Assembly: GCF_038502225.1 (NCBI RefSeq)
Contig: NW_027196456.1
Location: 26,646 to 90,645 of the forward strand
Reading direction: 5' to 3'
DNA: 64,000 nucleotides
Source of the DNA: Cherax quadricarinatus
Lineage: Eukaryota > Arthropoda > Malacostraca > Decapoda > Parastacidae
A program made the position numbers and the translations under genes. Below are positions 28,125 to 37,699 of the stretch, in pieces (position 1 is the stretch's first letter; every line of letters begins with the position of its first letter). The notes under the pieces were generated by a model. The model saw nothing but the letters and a program-made list of their open reading frames with translations, searched no databases and was not told the origin of the DNA.

Positions 28125-31069
28125 TGGAAGATAGAGGTATGGGTGTGTGTGGGAAACAAGCAGGTTGCAACACTAGGGTTGGAAACAGTAAATGTATAAA
28201 AGGCATTCAGCATGAAGTTATAAATAAAGACAATAGAACAGGTCAGCAAACAAAGGGGGACAGCAGAGGGCAGCAAGGGACTAGCTCCCTTAAGGTTTAC
28301 TATACTAATAGCAGGAGTGTTAGAAATAAGATAGATGAGCTAAGATTAATTGCAAGTGCAGGAAACATAGATATTATTGCTATAACAGAGACCTGGCTCA
28401 ATCTGAAAGATAGAGAGATGCCCTCTGAATGTCACATACAAGGCTATAAATTATTCCACACTGACAGGGTCAACAGGAAAGGTGGTGGAGTAGCGATGTA
28501 TGTCAGAGACAATTTAAATTGTTGTGTTAGACAAGATATTAAATTAGAAGCGTCAGCCACTGAATCTGTTTGGTTACAGCTTCTCGAGGGCCGAGAAAAA
28601 CTAATTTTGGGTGTGATTTACAGGGCCCCAAATCTTGATAGGGAGTGCAGTAAACTTCTATGGGACGAAATTCGTAAGGCATCTACATACGAAAATGTTG
28701 TGCTAATGGGAGATTTCAACTATAGACAGATTGACTGGAGCAATTTGACAGGAAATTTAGAGTCGGGTGACTTTCTTGATACGATCCAGGATTGTTTTTT
28801 AAAACAGTTTGTGACAGAGCCAACTAGGGGAAATAACCTCCTTGACTTGGTTCTTGCCAGTAGGGAAACACTAATTAATAATCTTGAGGTTAATGATGAG
28901 CTTGGGGAGAGTGATCACAAATCACTCAGTTTTAACATATCATGGAATTCCCCTAATAATGGCAATCAAGTCTCCGTCCCTGACTTTCGCTTGGCTGATT
29001 TCATAGGACTGAAAAATTACTTAGGTGGGCTGAACTGGAATGACCTGACTAGGGGTCAGGTAGGTGGTGATGGTTGCCGATATGATGCTTTCCAGGGCAT
29101 AGTTCTAGCTGCTCAGTCAAATTATGTTCCAAATAGGGAAATCAGATCAAACAAAAATGATCCTAAATGGATGAACAATAGATTAAAATATCTGATTGGT
29201 CAAAAGAGAGGCATATATAGGCAAATCAAAAGAGGAGAGGGGCAATTAAGAAATCGATATATTCAGTTAAAGAGAGAAATAAAAAAGGGAATTAGAAAAG
29301 CAAATAGAGATTATGAGGTTAAAGTTGCAAGAGAATCGAAGACTAACCCAAAAGGATTCTTTCAGGTATACAGAAGTAAGATCAGGGACAAGATAGGCCC
29401 ACTCAAAAGTTCCTCGGGTCAGCTCACTGACAGTGATAAGGAAATGTGTAGAATTTTTAACACATACTTCCTCTCAGTTTTTACACAGGAGGATACCAGC
29501 GATATTCCAGTAATGATAAATTATGTAGAACAGGACGATAATAAACTGTGCACTATTAGGGTCACAAGTGACATGGTCCTTAGGCAAATAGATAAATTAA
29601 AACCTAACAAATCCCCAGGCCCTGATGAACTGTATGCAAGGGTTCTAAAGGAATGTAAAGAGGAGCTTAGCACACCTTTGGCTAATCTTTTCAACATATC
29701 ACTACAAACTGGCATGGTGCCAGATAAGTGGAAAATGGCAAATGTGATACCTATTTTCAAAACAGGTGACAAGTCCTTAGCTTCGAACTATAGACCAATA
29801 AGCCTAACCTCCATAGTGGGAAAATTTATGGAATCAATAATTGCCGAGGCAGTTCGTAGCCACCTTGAAAAGCATAAATTAATCAACGAATCTCAGCATG
29901 GTTTTACAAAGGGGCGTTCCTGCCTTACGAATTTATTAACTTTTTTCACTAAGGTATTTGAGGAGGTAGATCATGGTAATGAATATGATATTGTGTATAT
30001 GGACTTCAGTAAGGCTTTTGACAGGGTCCCACATCAGAGACTATTGAGGAAAATTAAAGCACATGGAATAGGAGGAGAAATTTTTTCCTGGATAGAGGCA
30101 TGGTTGACAAATAGGCAGCAGAGAGTTTGCATAAATGGGGAGAAATCAGAGTGGGGAAGCGTCACGAGCGGTGTTCCACAGGGGTCAGTGTTGGGCCCCC
30201 TGCTGTTCACAATCTACATAAACGACATAGATGAGGGCATAAAGAGCGACATCGGCAAGTTTGCCGATGACACCAAAATAGGCCGTCGAATTCATTCTGA
30301 CGAGGACATTCGAGCACTCCAGGAAGATTTGAATAGACTGATGCAGTGGTCGGAGAAGTGGCAGATGCAGTTTAATATAGACAAATGCAAAGTTCTAAAT
30401 GTTGGACAGGACAATAACCATGCCACATATAAACTAAATAATGTAGATCTTAATATTACGGATTGCGAAAAAGATTTAGGAGTTCTGGTTAGCAGTAATC
30501 TGAAACCAAGACAACAGTGCATAAGTGTTCGCAATAAAGCTAATAGAATCCTTGGCTTCATATCAAGAAGCATAAATAATAGGAGTCCTCAGGTTGTTCT
30601 TCAACTCTATACATCCTTGGTTAGGCCTCATTTAGATTATGCTGCACAGTTTTGGTCACCGTATTACAGAATGGATATAAATTCTCTGGAAAATGTACAA
30701 AGGAGGATGACAAGGATGATCCCATGTATCAGAAACCTTCCCTATGAGGATAGACTAAGGGCCCTGAAACTGCACTCTCTAGAAAGACGTAGAATTAGGG
30801 GGGATATGATTGAGGTTTATAAGTGGAAGACAGGAATAAATAAAGGGGATGTAAATAGTGTGCTGAAAATATCTAGCCTAGACAGGACTCGCAGCAATGG
30901 TTTTAAGTTGGAAAAATTCAGATTCAGGAGGGATATAGGAAAGTACTGGTTTGGTAATAGAGTTGTGGATGAGTGGAACAAACTCCCAAGTACCGTTATA
31001 GAGGCCAGAACGTTGTGTAGCTTTAAAAATAGGTTGGATAAATACATGAGTAGATGTGGGTGGGTGTGA
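28124..31069 (+). CDS. LINE D ORF2, AP endonuclease and reverse transcriptase
   Basis: 981 codons without a break. The AP endonuclease covers about 57-270: YYTNSRSV (Asn62), AITETWL (Glu89), LMGDFNY (Asp197, Asn199), ESDHKSL (Asp264, His265). The RT covers about 480-800: KSPGPDELYARVLK (496-509), NYRPISLTSIVGKFME (555-570), HGFTKGRSC (592-600), YMDFSKAFDRVPH (Asp627), SGVPQGSVLGPLLF (682-695) and GKFADDTKIG (FADD 713-716). The C-terminal ~180 residues (WFGNRVVDEWNKLP near 940) form the usual CR1 tail; no RNase H. Start is the ATG overlapping the ORF1 stop, which suggests reinitiation. All catalytic residues are present, so this may be a recently active copy. Confidence 0.92.
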   Translation: MEDRGMGVCGKQAGCNTRVGNSKCIKGIQHEVINKDNRTGQQTKGDSRGQQGTSSLKVYYTNSRSVRNKIDELRLIASAGNIDIIAITETWLNLKDREMPSECHIQGYKLFHTDRVNRKGGGVAMYVRDNLNCCVRQDIKLEASATESVWLQLLEGREKLILGVIYRAPNLDRECSKLLWDEIRKASTYENVVLMGDFNYRQIDWSNLTGNLESGDFLDTIQDCFLKQFVTEPTRGNNLLDLVLASRETLINNLEVNDELGESDHKSLSFNISWNSPNNGNQVSVPDFRLADFIGLKNYLGGLNWNDLTRGQVGGDGCRYDAFQGIVLAAQSNYVPNREIRSNKNDPKWMNNRLKYLIGQKRGIYRQIKRGEGQLRNRYIQLKREIKKGIRKANRDYEVKVARESKTNPKGFFQVYRSKIRDKIGPLKSSSGQLTDSDKEMCRIFNTYFLSVFTQEDTSDIPVMINYVEQDDNKLCTIRVTSDMVLRQIDKLKPNKSPGPDELYARVLKECKEELSTPLANLFNISLQTGMVPDKWKMANVIPIFKTGDKSLASNYRPISLTSIVGKFMESIIAEAVRSHLEKHKLINESQHGFTKGRSCLTNLLTFFTKVFEEVDHGNEYDIVYMDFSKAFDRVPHQRLLRKIKAHGIGGEIFSWIEAWLTNRQQRVCINGEKSEWGSVTSGVPQGSVLGPLLFTIYINDIDEGIKSDIGKFADDTKIGRRIHSDEDIRALQEDLNRLMQWSEKWQMQFNIDKCKVLNVGQDNNHATYKLNNVDLNITDCEKDLGVLVSSNLKPRQQCISVRNKANRILGFISRSINNRSPQVVLQLYTSLVRPHLDYAAQFWSPYYRMDINSLENVQRRMTRMIPCIRNLPYEDRLRALKLHSLERRRIRGDMIEVYKWKTGINKGDVNSVLKISSLDRTRSNGFKLEKFRFRRDIGKYWFGNRVVDEWNKLPSTVIEARTLCSFKNRLDKYMSRCGWV

Positions 31070-31251
31070 GTTGGACCTGATAGCTTGTGCTAACAGGTCG
31101 GTTGCCGTGTTCCTCCCTTAAGTCAATGTGACCTGACCTGACTAGGTTGGGTGCATTGGCTTAAGCCGGTAGGGACTTGGACCTGCCTCGCATGGGCCAG
31201 TAGGCCTTCTGCAGTGTTCCTTCGTTCTTATGTTCTTATGTTCTTATGCAT

Positions 31252-31366
31252 TAAAACTATGTATGGTTCCCGCCTCCACTACGTCAACTCTATGACTGAA
31301 GAAATACTTCCTAAACTCCCTTTGATTCATCTGAGTCTTCAACTTCCAATTGTGACCCCTTGTTTC

Positions 31367-31375
<9 letters not shown>
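31252..31375 (-). mobile_element. LINE C copy 2, RT end separated by LINE D
   Basis: On the minus strand it encodes 'KLKTQMNQREFRKYFFSHRV' (near 31295-31355) and continues, past LINE D, into the 3' UTR at 27215-27341. The block 'cctattccacggcctga'-like sequence seen in copy 1 is deleted here. Confidence 0.78.

Positions 31376-31440
<65 letters not shown>
31376..31440. repeat. (TG)n(TA)n microsatellite
   Basis: About 20 bp of TG followed by about 55 bp of TA, at the border between LINE C and a tRNA-like SINE. Confidence 0.95.
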
Positions 31441-31444
<4 letters not shown>

Positions 31445-31720
31445 ACTAAACTGCGGCAGGCCAAGATTCGACCCCACGACACATTGTTCCTCCTTAAGAG
31501 ACAACATACGTGCCACCCTATCCACTATGCCATCAATCCTACAAACAACATGAGCCTAGCGAACTAGACTTGTTTCATGTTGCGAGGACAGTCGTGTCAG
31601 TGGAAGTTCAAGGATTAATTTCAGCCTCCTCCTGTTTGAATACCCGCCTCAACAAGCAGTCTATATAGCAATGAAACCACGAAACAAGTGGTACTGAATC
31701 ATTTACCAAACTGCGGCAGG

Positions 31721-31721
<1 letters not shown>
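31441..31721 (-). mobile_element. tRNA-like SINE between two (TA)n tracts
   Basis: On the minus strand: 'gatggcatagtggatagggt' (A-box-like), 'tgtctcttaagg' and a B box 'ggggtcgaatctt', with a possible Lys(CTT) anticodon region but an extra insertion. The word 'aaactgcggcagg' occurs at both ends (31449 and 31709), as a direct repeat. (TA)n tracts flank both sides. Confidence 0.6.

Positions 31722-31814
<93 letters not shown>
31722..31814. repeat. (TA)n microsatellite
   Basis: About 90 bp of pure TA dinucleotide repeats. Confidence 0.97.
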
Positions 31815-31818
<4 letters not shown>

Positions 31819-32165
31819 AAAAATAGGTAAAATTGGTCAATTAGGAAGAACTCGTTTAAAATTATTTTCATTTATGTTAATGTAAAAAATGTAATGTAAA
31901 AATTTTGTGCCAAAAGAACCTTAGAAAACTTACCTAACCTTATTATAACAAGCGCAATTTAATTAAGCCTAATCCAACTAAATATATTTTAGATAAGTTT
32001 ACAATAATCTAATAATAAACAAACACAATGAAATATTTTTTCCGTTAGGTTCAGAATGATTTTTGCAAAATCTTTGCACACACAAATTTCGCTTGCCTTA
32101 TTCGGCAAGAAGAGCGTTAAGCCCAAACCGCAAGTTTTACCTATTCGGCACGACATACACACATA
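31815..32165. other. AT-rich repeat-like unit, unassigned
   Basis: Contains 'gaagaactcgtttaaaatt' near the TA border and 'ttattcggcaagaagagcg', 'cctattcggcacgacatac' at the far end. The layout beside (TA)n recalls a mobile unit with TA-rich borders, but no inverted repeats or coding sequence are visible. Confidence 0.4.
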
Positions 32166-32244
32166 CACGAAGGGTGTATGGGTAGACTGAAAGTATTCAA
32201 TAGTGGCAGGTGACCACTACAGTTGTGCCAGCTCGACACCTGCG

Positions 32245-32352
32245 CACTAACACCGTGTAACATGTGGCGAGGTTGGTCACTGACACCGTGTAACATGTGG
32301 CGAGGTTGGTCACTGACACCGTGTAACATGTGGCGAGGTTGGTCACTGACAC
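32245..32352. repeat. 33-bp tandem repeat, ~3 units
   Basis: Units contain 'caccgtgtaacatgtggcga' then 'ggttggtcactga'. The three complete units are practically identical, with partial copies on each side. Confidence 0.95.
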
Positions 32353-32469
32353 CTGCTCTGCTGTACCATGTACCGCAGTCTTATATATCCGTTAATTACA
32401 TGCAGGAAACACCATTCAACTCCTGCTGAGTGTTTGTGTGCAAATTTAAAAGATTGTTCTCAGTGGAAT

Positions 32470-32565
32470 ATATCAAGATACTGCTTGAGAAAGCTCCTGG
32501 AGAGCGAAACGTTGCCACTATAAATTACATTAGTTACATCTGTGTCCACATACCTTCCATTCTCT
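32470..32565 (+). repeat. Cassette C (hammerhead-like), single copy
   Basis: 'gcttgagaaagctcctggag' followed by 'agcgaaacgttgccactata'. GCTC-CTGGA-GAGC forms a 4-bp stem directly before GAAACGTT. Compare the palindromic pair at 16433-16883. Confidence 0.6.
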
Positions 32566-32617
32566 CGGTAATTCTAACATCATTACTGTAATGTGTTTGT
32601 CACTAGTCAAGAGTGGT

Positions 32618-32685
32618 TTAATCCCTAAGCTGTATAGCCCTTGTGGCTTAGCGCTTCTTTTTTATTATAATAATAATTTAATCCC
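32618..32685 (+). mobile_element. Fragment of the 162-bp SINE-like retroposon
   Basis: 3' part: 'taagctgtatagcccttgtg', 'gcttagcgcttc' and a tail ATTATAATAATAATTT. Confidence 0.7.
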
Positions 32686-32984
32686 TAAAACAGATGAGAG
32701 TCAACTCTTAAGAAGCTTCCTCGTTGTTTAGCGAGTCGAAGCTGTATTTATAAGAGGTTTCAATTGTTAATTTGTTATATGCATTGGGATTAGATCTTAG
32801 GGGTAATACAGCGCTTTGATCAGAGGAAGGGTAAGGATACCTCATATTCTTTGGATCAAGAGCTCCTCTCTGGCGTCAAGTCACTTCGATCCCTCCTCAT
32901 TGAAGGCAGAGATTTGCTTTTTAGTAGGACAGAAATTCATCTGAAAGGAATCTTTAGGTTTTCTAAGGGAAAGTTGGAAGTCTA
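32686..32984. other. Non-coding sequence with faint SINE-like remnant
   Basis: 'taatacagcgctttgatcag', 'gaggaagggtaagg' and 'ggatcaagagctcctctc' (32800-32880) look like a diverged 162-bp family member in minus orientation. Confidence 0.35.
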
Positions 32985-33090
32985 AGACTGAAACCTCTGG
33001 TTTCTAACGTGCTAGGGTGGTCAGCACATATTACGTGACTGAAACCTCTGGTTTCTAATGTGCTAGGGTGGTCAGCACATACTGACGTCC
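32985..33090. repeat. 52-bp direct duplication, two units
   Basis: Both units read 'gactgaaacctctggtttct', then 'gtgctagggtggtcagcaca'. They differ at a few positions. Confidence 0.9.
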
Positions 33091-33285
33091 TCGTTTGACG
33101 CGCATAAGAGTGAGTCTTAGTGTGACGCACAATATTACGATCTCTCTTACTCATCTGAGAGTTGGTATTTGTTTAATCTTACAGCAGTTAAAGCTTAGGC
33201 AACATTTACAGTTTATAAACCTATTATTACTATTTACTATTACTACTACTACTACTGACTATTTAAGTTCTATTTAGCCCATCGA

Positions 33286-33350
33286 CTCGGAATTATTATC
33301 ATTATAATCAAAATTAAGCGTTAAACCGCCAAGGGCATACAGCGCTGCTA
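33286..33350 (-). mobile_element. Fragment of the 162-bp SINE-like retroposon
   Basis: Minus orientation: tail 'ttattatcattataatcaaa', then 'aagcgttaaaccgccaaggg' and 'catacagcgctgc'. Confidence 0.65.
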
Positions 33351-34261
33351 CTCTGGAAAAACGAAATTCAGTCTGTTTCTCTATCATCTATTATCTTCTA
33401 TTAGCCTCTATTTTCAACTACATTAGTTATGCAAATCACTCAGGGGAGAATTGTTACAAGACACACAATAGCCGCAGATTGGTCATAAAAAAAGAACGTG
33501 AATTGGCTGCCTCTGACAGAAGATAAGCGTTATGGTCATATTATCTACAAAGTGAAGCGATAAATCTTTTGAAGAGGTAATCACTGTTGATCCCAAGAAG
33601 ACAGAGCCGCTGTAAATCCTTTGAGAGCCAGAGCTCTTCACCAGCATCGGCTCTAAGAGCCAGCTCAATATTCCTCCCGTCAACATTAAGGACGCCAGTG
33701 GAATAAATCAGTGACTTTTTTTTTTTTTTTGGGGGGGGGGGGGGTGGAGTTATCCTGAGTAATCTACACACATGCTGCTATGTATGATAATTTATATAAC
33801 TGTATTTATGTGTACCTGTACCTAAATAAACTTACTAATATTAGAGCTTACCCCAGTACTGTCAACATCATCTCAAGTGCTGGAGAGATGACCGAGTGTT
33901 GTCAGTCTACACTGAATATAACCTACTTTACGCACTGGGAGGTAAAACGTCAACAGGGACTTGCTAAACACGGGCTATGGATAAACAACATCGATAGATG
34001 AGCTATCGATAGATACTTTCGTTTCACATGTATGCAGCTTGTTCCGTAACCTTCATGCTTGAAAACCGAATTGGTCATACAGCCCACTAACTTCAGAATA
34101 TACAGAGATGTGACGAGTTACAGAGAACTGTGAACGTCTGTATCAGCGTCTGAGAGTTGTGTTCATAACTGACTGAACCTGGATTAGTATCCCATGTGAG
34201 GGGGATGGGAAGAAGACGTCTAGGCTTTCTTACCCCTCCTTATGTACTTTTTCACCTAACA
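33351..34261. other. Non-coding sequence with a T/G homopolymer junction
   Basis: 33717-33744 is a run of ~14 T followed by ~13 G. 'gtacctgtacctaaataaactta' near 33810-33833 looks like a LINE 3' end with AATAAA. No gene recognised. Confidence 0.45.
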
Positions 34262-34558
34262 ATAAATAGGTAAGATAAGATTTCGTTCGGATTTTTAACC
34301 CCGGAGGGTTAGCCACCCAGGATAACCCAAGAAAGTCAGTGCGTCATCGAGGACTGTCTGACTTATTTCCATTGGGGTCCTCAATCTTGTCCCCCAGGAT
34401 GCGACCCACACCCAGGTACCTATTCGCTGCTAGGTGAACAGGACAATAGTGTAAGGAAACGTGTCGAAATGTTTCCACCTGCCGGGAATCGAACCCGGGC
34501 CCTCCGTGTGTGAAGCGGGAGCTTTAGCCACCAGGCTACCGGGCCACAGCCACCAGGC
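34262..34558 (-). mobile_element. tRNA-derived SINE, second full copy
   Basis: Same family as 16556-16850: tRNA-Val-like head with the B box GGGTTCGATTCCCGG (minus strand, near 34482-34500) and a short (TTATC) tail. It lacks a ~15-bp piece of the middle ('cagtcgactaacac') present in the other copy. Confidence 0.85.
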
Positions 34559-34721
34559 CACTTATGCAGGAGCTAGGTGACTATTGCGGGTCAAGTGTTA
34601 GAGGAAGAACCTGACGATAATAATCCGTATTTCTTGGCTTAGTATTATCCTGGGTTTAATATCTATTGGGATATATTCACAATGTGTTGCTCGGTTAGGA
34701 TAAGCACTGGTGAGTCTGGAT

Positions 34722-34731
34722 ACTAACTGGA
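34722..34731. repeat. Target-site duplication of a SINE-like retroposon (left)
   Basis: ACTAACTGGA is repeated at 34904-34913, just outside the 162-bp family copy. Confidence 0.8.
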
Positions 34732-34903
34732 TGATTAATATTATTATTATAATCAAGGGGAAGCGCTAAACCCGGAGGATTATACAGCGCCTGGGGGGGG
34801 GGGATGTGGAAGACATTCAGGCTTAATTCGGGGAACTGGAGCACAGATCCAATTCCCTAAATCAAGAGCCCCTCACCAACATCAAGGAACCTTCCTTGAG
34901 GGG
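34732..34903 (-). mobile_element. 162-bp SINE-like retroposon, second full copy
   Basis: Minus-orientation full-length copy: AT-rich tail 'attattattataatcaagg' on the left, 'aagcgctaaacccggagga', a G10 run, 'cttaattcggggaactgga' and the end 'aaggaaccttccttgagggg'. It is nearly identical to 18903-19064 and has its own 10-bp target duplication, so both are independent retroposition events. Confidence 0.87.
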
Positions 34904-34913
34904 ACTAACTGGA
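34904..34913. repeat. Target-site duplication of a SINE-like retroposon (right)
   Basis: Second ACTAACTGGA; see 34722-34731. Confidence 0.8.
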
Positions 34914-35009
34914 CGAGTGAATATGTCCCTCTCATGAATAGGATTTCGGCAGGATAATTTACAGCTTCCTGCCTCCTGTTGTCTGCCCTGAATACGTAAC
35001 ATAGAAATT

Positions 35010-35175
35010 GAAATAATTATAAACAATTTTTAAAGGGTTGGAAGGGTAAGCCAGTTGAAGGCCTCGGTCAGATGACCAAAAGCTCCAGCTATTAGTCATT
35101 ATATGACTAAGACCCGAGTCAGGAAACACTTGTCCTGTTTCCTGACAAACTTTACCTAACCTAATGCAAACACCA
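35010..35175 (-). repeat. Dispersed repeat, inverted partner at 36705-36850
   Basis: 'gaaggcctcggtcagatgac', 'caaaagctccagct' and 'caggaaacacttgtcctgtt' match in reverse the words 'gtcatc/gccatctgaccgaggc', 'ggagcttttggcc' and 'aacaggaaaagtgtttc' of the second copy. Confidence 0.7.
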
Positions 35176-35244
35176 ATCATAAATAATGGTTGCCATGCAG
35201 TGTTACCATGTATGGTTGATAGTGTTGCAATGTATAACATAGCA

Positions 35245-35695
35245 AGCTGTTACTGAATCAAGACCCCGTCACCAGCATTAAGGGAGGCCTGAATCAAGAC
35301 CCCGTCACCAGCATCAAGGGAGACCTGAATCAAGATCAAGACCCCGTCACCAGCATCAAGGGAGACCTGAATCAAGACCCCGTCACCAGCATCAAGGGAG
35401 ACCTGAATCAAGACCCCGTCACCAGCATCAAGGGAGACCTGAATCAAGACCCCGTCACCAGCATCAAGGGAGACCTGAATCAAGACCCCGTCACCAGCAT
35501 CAAGGGAGACCTGAATCAAGACCCCGTCACCAGCATCAAGGGAGACCTGAATCAAGACCCCGTCACCAGCATCAAGGGAGACCTGAATCAAGACCCCGTC
35601 ACCAGCATCAAGGGAGACCTGAATGAAAACCCCGTCACCAGCATCAAGAGAGACCTTCTGAATCAAGAGCCTGTCACCAGCATCAAGGGTTACCT
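35245..35695. repeat. 36-bp minisatellite, ~12 units
   Basis: Units contain 'ctgaatcaagaccccgtcac' then 'cagcatcaagggaga'. Because 36 is a multiple of three the minus strand stays open for 138 codons (QVSLDAGDGVLI repeated), which is not evidence of a gene. The unit closely matches part of the 162-bp retroposon ('aaatcaagagcccctcacca' then 'acatcaagga'), which lies only 350 bp upstream. Confidence 0.95.
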
Positions 35696-36040
35696 CTTAT
35701 AAGATAACAGTACACCAAATCTGCGTCATTCAGTGCCAGGAGTGATGCAGGCTCGACCCTACGTCCACTAGTCTCCAGACACACTAAACTCACAGCCAAG
35801 CTTCGCATATATACATAAAAAAATATCCATGTTTGAAGGTCATAAGGTCAGGGCCACAACAACCTTGTCTATACACTTTTTCCATAAGAAGACACTGATG
35901 AACTGACACAATATACTCGCTTGTACTCACCCAGATAGATGAGTACAAGCTAGTACATCACATGACGTCAGCACATAGTCATCTGGGTCATCAGGGGAGC
36001 CTTCTTAGTTTCTTCTGACATATATAATTTTTTCTTCATT

Positions 36041-36440
<400 letters not shown>

Positions 36441-36704
36441 CTAAGTAAAATATTCCTACTATTTCTTGCTATTCTTACTATTTCTGTTCTTTATTACTAT
36501 CGCTAGTCTTTATTATCAGTAATTACTATTATTTGCGTTTATTATCATCGGTGTTCAATTAGTTTCAGAAAAACTACATCATTACTTTATCGGGAAACTC
36601 TGAACGTGACTCAACACTCGTTTGATATTCCACGTTTATTGAAGATAAACGAGGTGGATGTTATCTGGTGGGAATAAACGAGGATATCTGTCGGTAATAA
36701 GGTC
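36441..36704. other. AT-rich non-coding sequence
   Basis: Nothing recognisable. Confidence 0.35.
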
Positions 36705-36850
36705 CGGTTAGGTCAAATTCGTCAGGAAACAGGAAAAGTGTTTCATGACGAGGGTCTCAGTCACATGATGACCCACAGCTGGAGCTTTTGGCCATCTGAC
36801 CGAGGCCTTCCTCGGGCTGACCTTCCACCCCCCCCCCCCTTCTAAAAGTT
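36705..36850 (+). repeat. Dispersed repeat, inverted partner of 35010-35175
   Basis: See 35010-35175. Ends in a C13 run and 'ttctaaaagttatgg'. Confidence 0.7.
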
Positions 36851-37050
36851 ATGGTTATTATATTATCGGAAATGAAGTCAAATAGTTCGACTTAACCGGG
36901 TTATACTATAAATCTGCTTAATTTTTGTTCATATGTTCCCTCAACATTTTTGTTCCCATCGTAAAGAACAATTATTTATGCAAATCTGCAAGACAACCAC
37001 GATGTGAATGATTTCTCTAGGCCTTTCGAGTAACAATCAGCACTATCAGG

Positions 37051-37159
37051 AGCTTGCAGTGTTGCAGAAAAGAGAATGACGTCCGAGCAAATACGTTCAT
37101 ATGACGCTTCCTTTGAACGTATTTGCTATGGACTTCTCTTTTCTGCAACATTGCAAGCT
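37051..37159. repeat. 109-bp imperfect palindrome
   Basis: Left arm 'agcttgcagtgttgcagaaa', 'agagaatgacgtccgagc' and 'aaatacgttcatatgac'; the right arm is the reverse complement with a few changes. The loop is near 37105. Confidence 0.88.
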
Positions 37160-37269
37160 GGAATGCAACTCTGAAGAGAGATTTGTTTACTCTCTAGAGG
37201 ATAAACGTACACGGTACTCGTGGCCTAATTCGTTGGAAATTGAGCGCTTGTTATGAATACTGATAAGGA

Positions 37270-37612
37270 GTGAGTGTATATAAGCACGCTTGAGGGAGAA
37301 GGGTGAAGAGAAAGTGGAATGGAGAGAGGGAAGGATAAGACGGAGAGTGGAAAAGGGGAGGAGGGAGACTGAAGGAGGGAAAGATAGCAGGTTGAGGGTG
37401 AAACATAAAGGGAGGAATAAAGGAATGTAAAGGATGAAGGAGAGAGAGGGAGAGTGAGGAAAGAAAGGGAGGGGGAGAAGGAAAGGAAATGGAGGGAAAA
37501 GAAGCTGAATGTGAAGGGAGGGAGGGAGGGAACAAGCTGGAGGGAGTAAATTGGAGTTGGAAAGGGAGAAAGGGAAGGAGGGAGAAAGGGAAGGAGGGAG
37601 TGGGTCGGTACA
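37270..37612. repeat. Polypurine-rich tract
   Basis: Nearly all G/A on the + strand (GGGAGGGAGGGAGGG, GAGAGAGGGAGAG). The open frames on the minus strand are Ser/Pro/Leu/Phe-rich low complexity and not genes. Confidence 0.9.
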
Positions 37613-37699
37613 TAGGTATGTGGGTCGTGGGTTGTGTATTCCACCCACTTCCTCCCAGCCAGTCTTTACTCTCAATAGAAACTTCAGCACTGTAGTACC

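Larger units (their letters stand above)
27342..31247 (+). mobile_element. LINE D, CR1-type, with two open ORFs
   Basis: A 3.9-kb non-LTR element with an esterase-type ORF1 and an uninterrupted EN-RT ORF2. The 3' end reads 'gggccagtaggccttctgc', 'gtgttccttcgttct' and a (TATGTTCT)n tail at about 31225-31247, similar to CR1 tails. The 5' end is probably truncated, because ORF1 is already open at the first bases and no 5' UTR is seen. Loose 3' ends of the same family lie at 3068, 48130, 53320 and 57075. Confidence 0.9.

Noticed and set aside
31608..31871. ORFs through (TA)n tracts (YIYIYI repeats)
   Set aside because: Dinucleotide repeat artefacts, also at 35968-36204 and 44196-44574.
35250..35666. 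138-codon minus-strand repeat protein
   Set aside because: 36-bp tandem unit divisible by three keeps the frame open; the unit derives from a retroposon.
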